The position numbers were made by a program, and so were the translations under genes. The notes under the pieces were generated by a model. The model searched no databases. It was given only the letters and a program-made list of their open reading frames with translations, and was not told the origin of the DNA. Positions 41,161 to 43,854 of a stretch of 43,854 bases of DNA are shown piece by piece (the first letter of the stretch is position 1; the number at the start of each line of letters is the position of its first letter). Location of the stretch: contig CAKPVT010000010.1 of the NCBI GenBank assembly GCA_934196125.1, positions 1 through 43,854 on the forward strand. Reading direction: 5' to 3'. Source of the DNA: an uncultured Streptococcus sp. Its GTDB lineage: Bacteria; Bacillota; Bacilli; Lactobacillales; Streptococcaceae.

Positions 41161-41200
41161 ACTTAAAAAATCTGAGAAACAGATCTCAAATTTTTTAAGT
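41161..41200 (-). terminator. Terminator of the TVP38-like gene
   Basis: A 17-bp stem with one mismatch, 41161-41177 with 41184-41200, directly after the minus-strand stop. T-rich on both sides, so possibly bidirectional. Confidence 0.85.
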
Positions 41201-41815
41201 CTAAAGACAATGTAGTGCCCATTCACCACCGTAAATGAGAATTAACACGTGTCCGATAATGGAAATTGGTTTACAGAGGATAATGATTTTTGAAAAAGTT
41301 TTGAAGGACATATTGCTAAGCGCGGCTAACATCACAAGTAAATCAGCAGGTGCAAAGGGTGATATCATACATAAAACAAAAATGATAGTAAAGGATTTAT
41401 GGGTGGCAACAAGTTTTTCATATTTCTTGAAGGTTTCCTCTTTGACGAAAAACAGGCAAAATCGTTTTCCATACCAATGTGTCAGTAAAAATAAAATAGT
41501 AGAACCCAGGATAATACCAATGCCACTCGTTAAAATGCCAACAACTGGATGAAAAGTCATGACAGCTAAAACCATAGTCAAACTAATAGGGACGATTGGC
41601 ACAACAACCTGCATCATTTGTAAAAGAGTGAAGAAAAGTGCCCCTAAAGATCTATCTTGCCCCACAAGCGTTTGTAGTTTGGCTTGATTAGTTAGATAGC
41701 CATGCTGATAAAGCCAAATCATAAAGAGACAAGAAGCGATAAAAACAACAGCTGAAATGATATGAATCAAACGCTGCACAAGTTTGTAATTGTTAAACAG
41801 AAATCTCATCTCCAA
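41201..41815 (-). CDS. TVP38/TMEM64 family membrane protein
   Basis: A 204-residue protein with about five to six hydrophobic segments. It has the VTT/SNARE-associated domain pattern: VVVPIVPISLTMVLAVMTFHPVVGIL, GIILGSTILFLLTHWYGKRF and MISPFAPADLLVMLAAL. Members of this and the related DedA family are implicated in lipid scrambling or undecaprenyl-phosphate recycling in other species. The role of this one is not known. The start may be 41815 or the second Met at 41809. Monocistronic and convergent with the ABC exporter. Confidence 0.85.
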   Translation of the reverse strand: MEMRFLFNNYKLVQRLIHIISAVVFIASCLFMIWLYQHGYLTNQAKLQTLVGQDRSLGALFFTLLQMMQVVVPIVPISLTMVLAVMTFHPVVGILTSGIGIILGSTILFLLTHWYGKRFCLFFVKEETFKKYEKLVATHKSFTIIFVLCMISPFAPADLLVMLAALSNMSFKTFSKIIILCKPISIIGHVLILIYGGEWALHCL

Positions 41816-41935
41816 TCTTACTTAATGATATTTATTGTAAAACTTTTTACTAACATCAGTCAACTTTTTAAAATTCATTTATCACTTTTTTAAAAATAGG
41901 TCTCAAGACGGATGTTTCCCTATCCTAGAAAGTCA

Positions 41936-42010
41936 TATAATATAACTATCCTAAAAACTTTTCATATAACTCCTAAGCAAGTGGTTTTCCAGCCGCTTGC
42001 TTTCCTTTTT
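41936..42010 (+). ncRNA. Candidate short RNA upstream of guaA
   Basis: A -10-like TATAAT (41936-41941) is followed 34 nt later by a terminator: AAGCAAGTGG (41975-41984) pairs with CCGCTTGCTT (41993-42002, one G-U), then T-rich sequence. A transcript of about 60 nt would carry CTCCTAAG before the stem, complementary in part to Shine-Dalgarno sequences. There is no convincing -35. The rest of the 41816-42176 gap holds only the guaA promoter and leader. Confidence 0.35.
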
Positions 42011-42118
42011 GTAAAATACATTTTCGTCAGTCATCTGTTAAGAAGCAGACATCTGCAGCTTAATATTGTCAAAACTTCATAAAGATATTGAAAATCTACT
42101 GCTAAATACATGAAATTA

Positions 42119-42157
42119 TGCTACAATTAAAAAGAATACTGTCAGCTTAGGGCTGAC
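42119..42157 (+). promoter_or_regulatory. guaA extended -10 and leader hairpin
   Basis: TGCTACAAT at 42119-42127 is an extended -10. In the short leader, GTCAGC (42141-42146) pairs with GCTGAC (42152-42157). AAAGGG at 42167-42172 is the ribosome site. Confidence 0.5.
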
Positions 42158-42176
42158 TTTAATAGAAAGGGTAATA

Positions 42177-43739
42177 ATGACTGACAATTCTAGTTTGAAT
42201 GATGTTCAAAAAATCATTGTTCTTGATTATGGTAGCCAGTACAACCAATTGATTGCACGTCGTATCCGTGAATTTGGTGTGTTCTCAGAATTGAGAAGCC
42301 ACAAAATCACAGCAGAAGAAGTGCGTGCGATTAACCCAATTGGTATCGTGCTTTCAGGTGGTCCAAATTCAGTTTATGCTGACAATGCTTTTGCTATTGA
42401 TAAAGAAATTTTTGAATTGGGTATTCCAATTCTTGGTATCTGCTATGGTATGCAATTGTTGACTGACAAACTTGGTGGTAAAGTTGTTCCTGCTGGTCAA
42501 ACTGGTAACAGCGAATACGGTCAATCAACACTTCGCTTAAAAGCAAATTCAAAATTATTTGCTGACACACCAGATGAACAAACCGTTCTAATGAGCCACG
42601 GCGATGCGGTTACCGAAATTCCAGCAGGTTTCCACCTTGTTGGTGATTCTGCTGATTGCCCTTACGCAGCTATTGAAAATACTGAGAAAAACATTTATGG
42701 TATCCAATTCCACCCAGAAGTTCGTCACTCAGTATATGGTAATGATATTTTACGTAACTTTGCTTTCCGAATCTGTGGTGCTAAAGGCGATTGGTCAATG
42801 GATAACTTCATTGACTTGCAAATCAATGAAATTCGCAAAAAAGTTGGAGACCGTAAAGTTCTTTTAGGACTTTCAGGTGGTGTTGATTCATCAGTTGTTG
42901 GTGTTCTTCTTCAACGTGCTATCGGTGACCAATTGACATGTATCTTCGTTGACCATGGTCTTCTTCGTAAAGGAGAAGGTGACCAAGTCATGAATATGCT
43001 TGGTGGTAAATTCGGATTGAACATCATTCGTGTTGATGCTTCAAAACGTTTCTTAGACCTTCTTGCTGGTGTTGATGACCCAGAGAAAAAACGTAAAATC
43101 ATTGGTAATGAATTTGTTAGTGTATTTGATGACGAAGCAAGCAAACTTAAAGGTGTTGACTTCTTAGCACAAGGTACTCTTTACACAGACGTTATCGAGT
43201 CTGGTACAGATACTGCCCAAACGATCAAATCACACCACAACGTTGGTGGTCTCCCAGAAGATATGCAATTTGAATTGATTGAGCCACTCAACACACTTTT
43301 CAAAGATGAAGTTCGTGCGCTTGGTACAGCTCTTGGTATGCCAGATGAAATCGTTTGGCGCCAACCATTCCCAGGACCAGGGCTTGCTATCCGTGTTATG
43401 GGTGAAATCACAGCTGAGCGTCTTGAAACTGTTCGTGAATCTGACGCTATCCTTCGTGAAGAAATTGCTAAAGCAGGTCTTGACCGCGACATCTGGCAAT
43501 ATTTCACTGTTAATACAGGTGTTCGTTCAGTTGGTGTTATGGGTGACGGACGCACTTACGATTACACAATCGCAATCCGCGCTATCACATCAATCGACGG
43601 AATGACAGCAGACTTTGCACGTATCCCATGGGATGTGCTTCAAAAAATTTCAGTCCGTATCGTAAACGAAGTTGACCACGTCAACCGCATCGTCTATGAC
43701 ATCACAAGTAAACCACCAGCAACAGTAGAGTGGGAATAG
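42177..43739 (+). CDS. guaA: GMP synthase (glutamine-hydrolysing)
   Basis: A 520-residue two-domain enzyme that converts XMP to GMP. The N-terminal class I glutaminase domain (about residues 10-200) has the catalytic Cys in GICYGMQLL and the His/Glu in GIQFHPEV. The ATP pyrophosphatase has the P-loop VLLGLSGGVDSSVV (about residue 225), and the dimerisation domain has QPFPGPGLAIRVMG and ends in PPATVEWE. It completes the guanine route together with the xpt, pbuX and guaC genes earlier in the window. Confidence 0.98.
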   Translation: MTDNSSLNDVQKIIVLDYGSQYNQLIARRIREFGVFSELRSHKITAEEVRAINPIGIVLSGGPNSVYADNAFAIDKEIFELGIPILGICYGMQLLTDKLGGKVVPAGQTGNSEYGQSTLRLKANSKLFADTPDEQTVLMSHGDAVTEIPAGFHLVGDSADCPYAAIENTEKNIYGIQFHPEVRHSVYGNDILRNFAFRICGAKGDWSMDNFIDLQINEIRKKVGDRKVLLGLSGGVDSSVVGVLLQRAIGDQLTCIFVDHGLLRKGEGDQVMNMLGGKFGLNIIRVDASKRFLDLLAGVDDPEKKRKIIGNEFVSVFDDEASKLKGVDFLAQGTLYTDVIESGTDTAQTIKSHHNVGGLPEDMQFELIEPLNTLFKDEVRALGTALGMPDEIVWRQPFPGPGLAIRVMGEITAERLETVRESDAILREEIAKAGLDRDIWQYFTVNTGVRSVGVMGDGRTYDYTIAIRAITSIDGMTADFARIPWDVLQKISVRIVNEVDHVNRIVYDITSKPPATVEWE

Positions 43740-43752
43740 AGTTAATAAGTAT

Positions 43753-43790
43753 AAAAAGCCTATGAAATCAATCTTTCAAAGGCTTTTTTC
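43753..43790 (+). terminator. Terminator of guaA
   Basis: AAAAAGCCT (43753-43761) pairs with AGGCTTTTT (43780-43788), with an inner GAAA/TTTC. The last 60 bases of the window show no gene. Confidence 0.85.
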
Positions 43791-43854
43791 TACTATTTGT
43801 CAAGTATATCAATGCTTGGAAGATAAATTATTTTTGAGCAAGTGTTCATCAATA

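Noticed and set aside
43181..43605. ORFs of 89-124 codons on either strand within guaA
   Set aside because: Shadows of the strongly conserved guaA frame.
1..43854. CRISPR arrays, tRNA, rRNA and prophage genes
   Set aside because: No regularly spaced repeats, no cloverleaf with GGTTCGAATCC-type T-arm, and no integrase, capsid or terminase motifs were seen on either strand.

Overview
The window is low-GC Firmicute DNA with dense, mostly short-spaced genes, consensus TTGACA/TATAAT promoters, many extended -10 boxes and Rho-independent terminators. Gene content and order point to Streptococcus: small alarmone synthetase-NAD kinase-pseudouridine synthase-Pta; Prs-cysteine desulfurase-DUF1831-Rex; Tdk-RF1-PrmC-YrdC-GlyA-NA37-lysozyme-like. 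Protein similarity recalled from memory suggests the S. bovis/equinus complex (S. equinus, lutetiensis, infantarius or gallolyticus). No database was consulted, so the species call is an inference.

Layout. 1-2.8 kb: a zinc-ribbon protein and a polar amino acid ABC importer (permease, ATPase, lipoprotein). 2.8-5.6 kb, minus strand: an MntE-like cation exporter and an AGCS sodium/amino-acid symporter. 6.0-9.4 kb: a 6-phospho-beta-glucosidase broken by one frameshift, then three tandem histidine phosphatases of which the middle one carries two frameshifts. 9.5-12.2 kb: AI-2E family permease, GT8 glycosyltransferase, RadC. 12.3-16.2 kb, minus strand: Rex, DUF1831, cysteine desulfurase, Prs, CYTH protein. 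16.4-20.6 kb: RelQ, NAD kinase, RluD-type synthase, Pta and an SDR. 20.6-24.2 kb is a decayed accessory stretch. It holds a structured intergenic repeat, a PAS-like gene remnant, a HAD phosphatase, a beta-glucosidase stub coupled to an unrecognised Lys-tailed membrane protein between 24-bp direct repeats, and ABC transporter debris. 24.2-27.8 kb is purine salvage: guaC, then xpt-pbuX under a guanine riboswitch. 27.9-28.6 kb: an apbE remnant and a 4-oxalocrotonate tautomerase. 28.7-31.0 kb is the most unusual stretch, described below. 31.3-41.0 kb: tdk, prfA, prmC, YrdC/TsaC, glyA, NA37, a PvaA-like lysozyme-like protein and a heterodimeric ABC exporter. 41.2-43.7 kb: a TVP38-like membrane protein (minus strand) and guaA.

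How the genes work together. guaC, xpt, pbuX, guaA and prs cover guanine uptake, salvage and interconversion. xpt-pbuX has a cis-acting guanine aptamer. guaC has a different control region with paired AAAGCGAACG sites. RelQ supplies (p)ppGpp beside NAD kinase and Pta. Rex links NADH/NAD ratio to transcription.

Best candidate for an undescribed system: 28.7-30.8 kb. A consensus promoter feeds straight into a terminator, giving a predicted RNA of about 50 nt. Next comes a second promoter whose 17-bp spacer contains T8G6, a possible phase-variable tract. It drives a LytTR regulator with no phosphoacceptor aspartate at the usual place, a translationally coupled Ser-rich secreted protein, and a 55-residue membrane peptide. 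A 109-bp hairpin element with 25-bp perfect inverted repeats lies downstream. I do not recognise the operon; its function is unknown.
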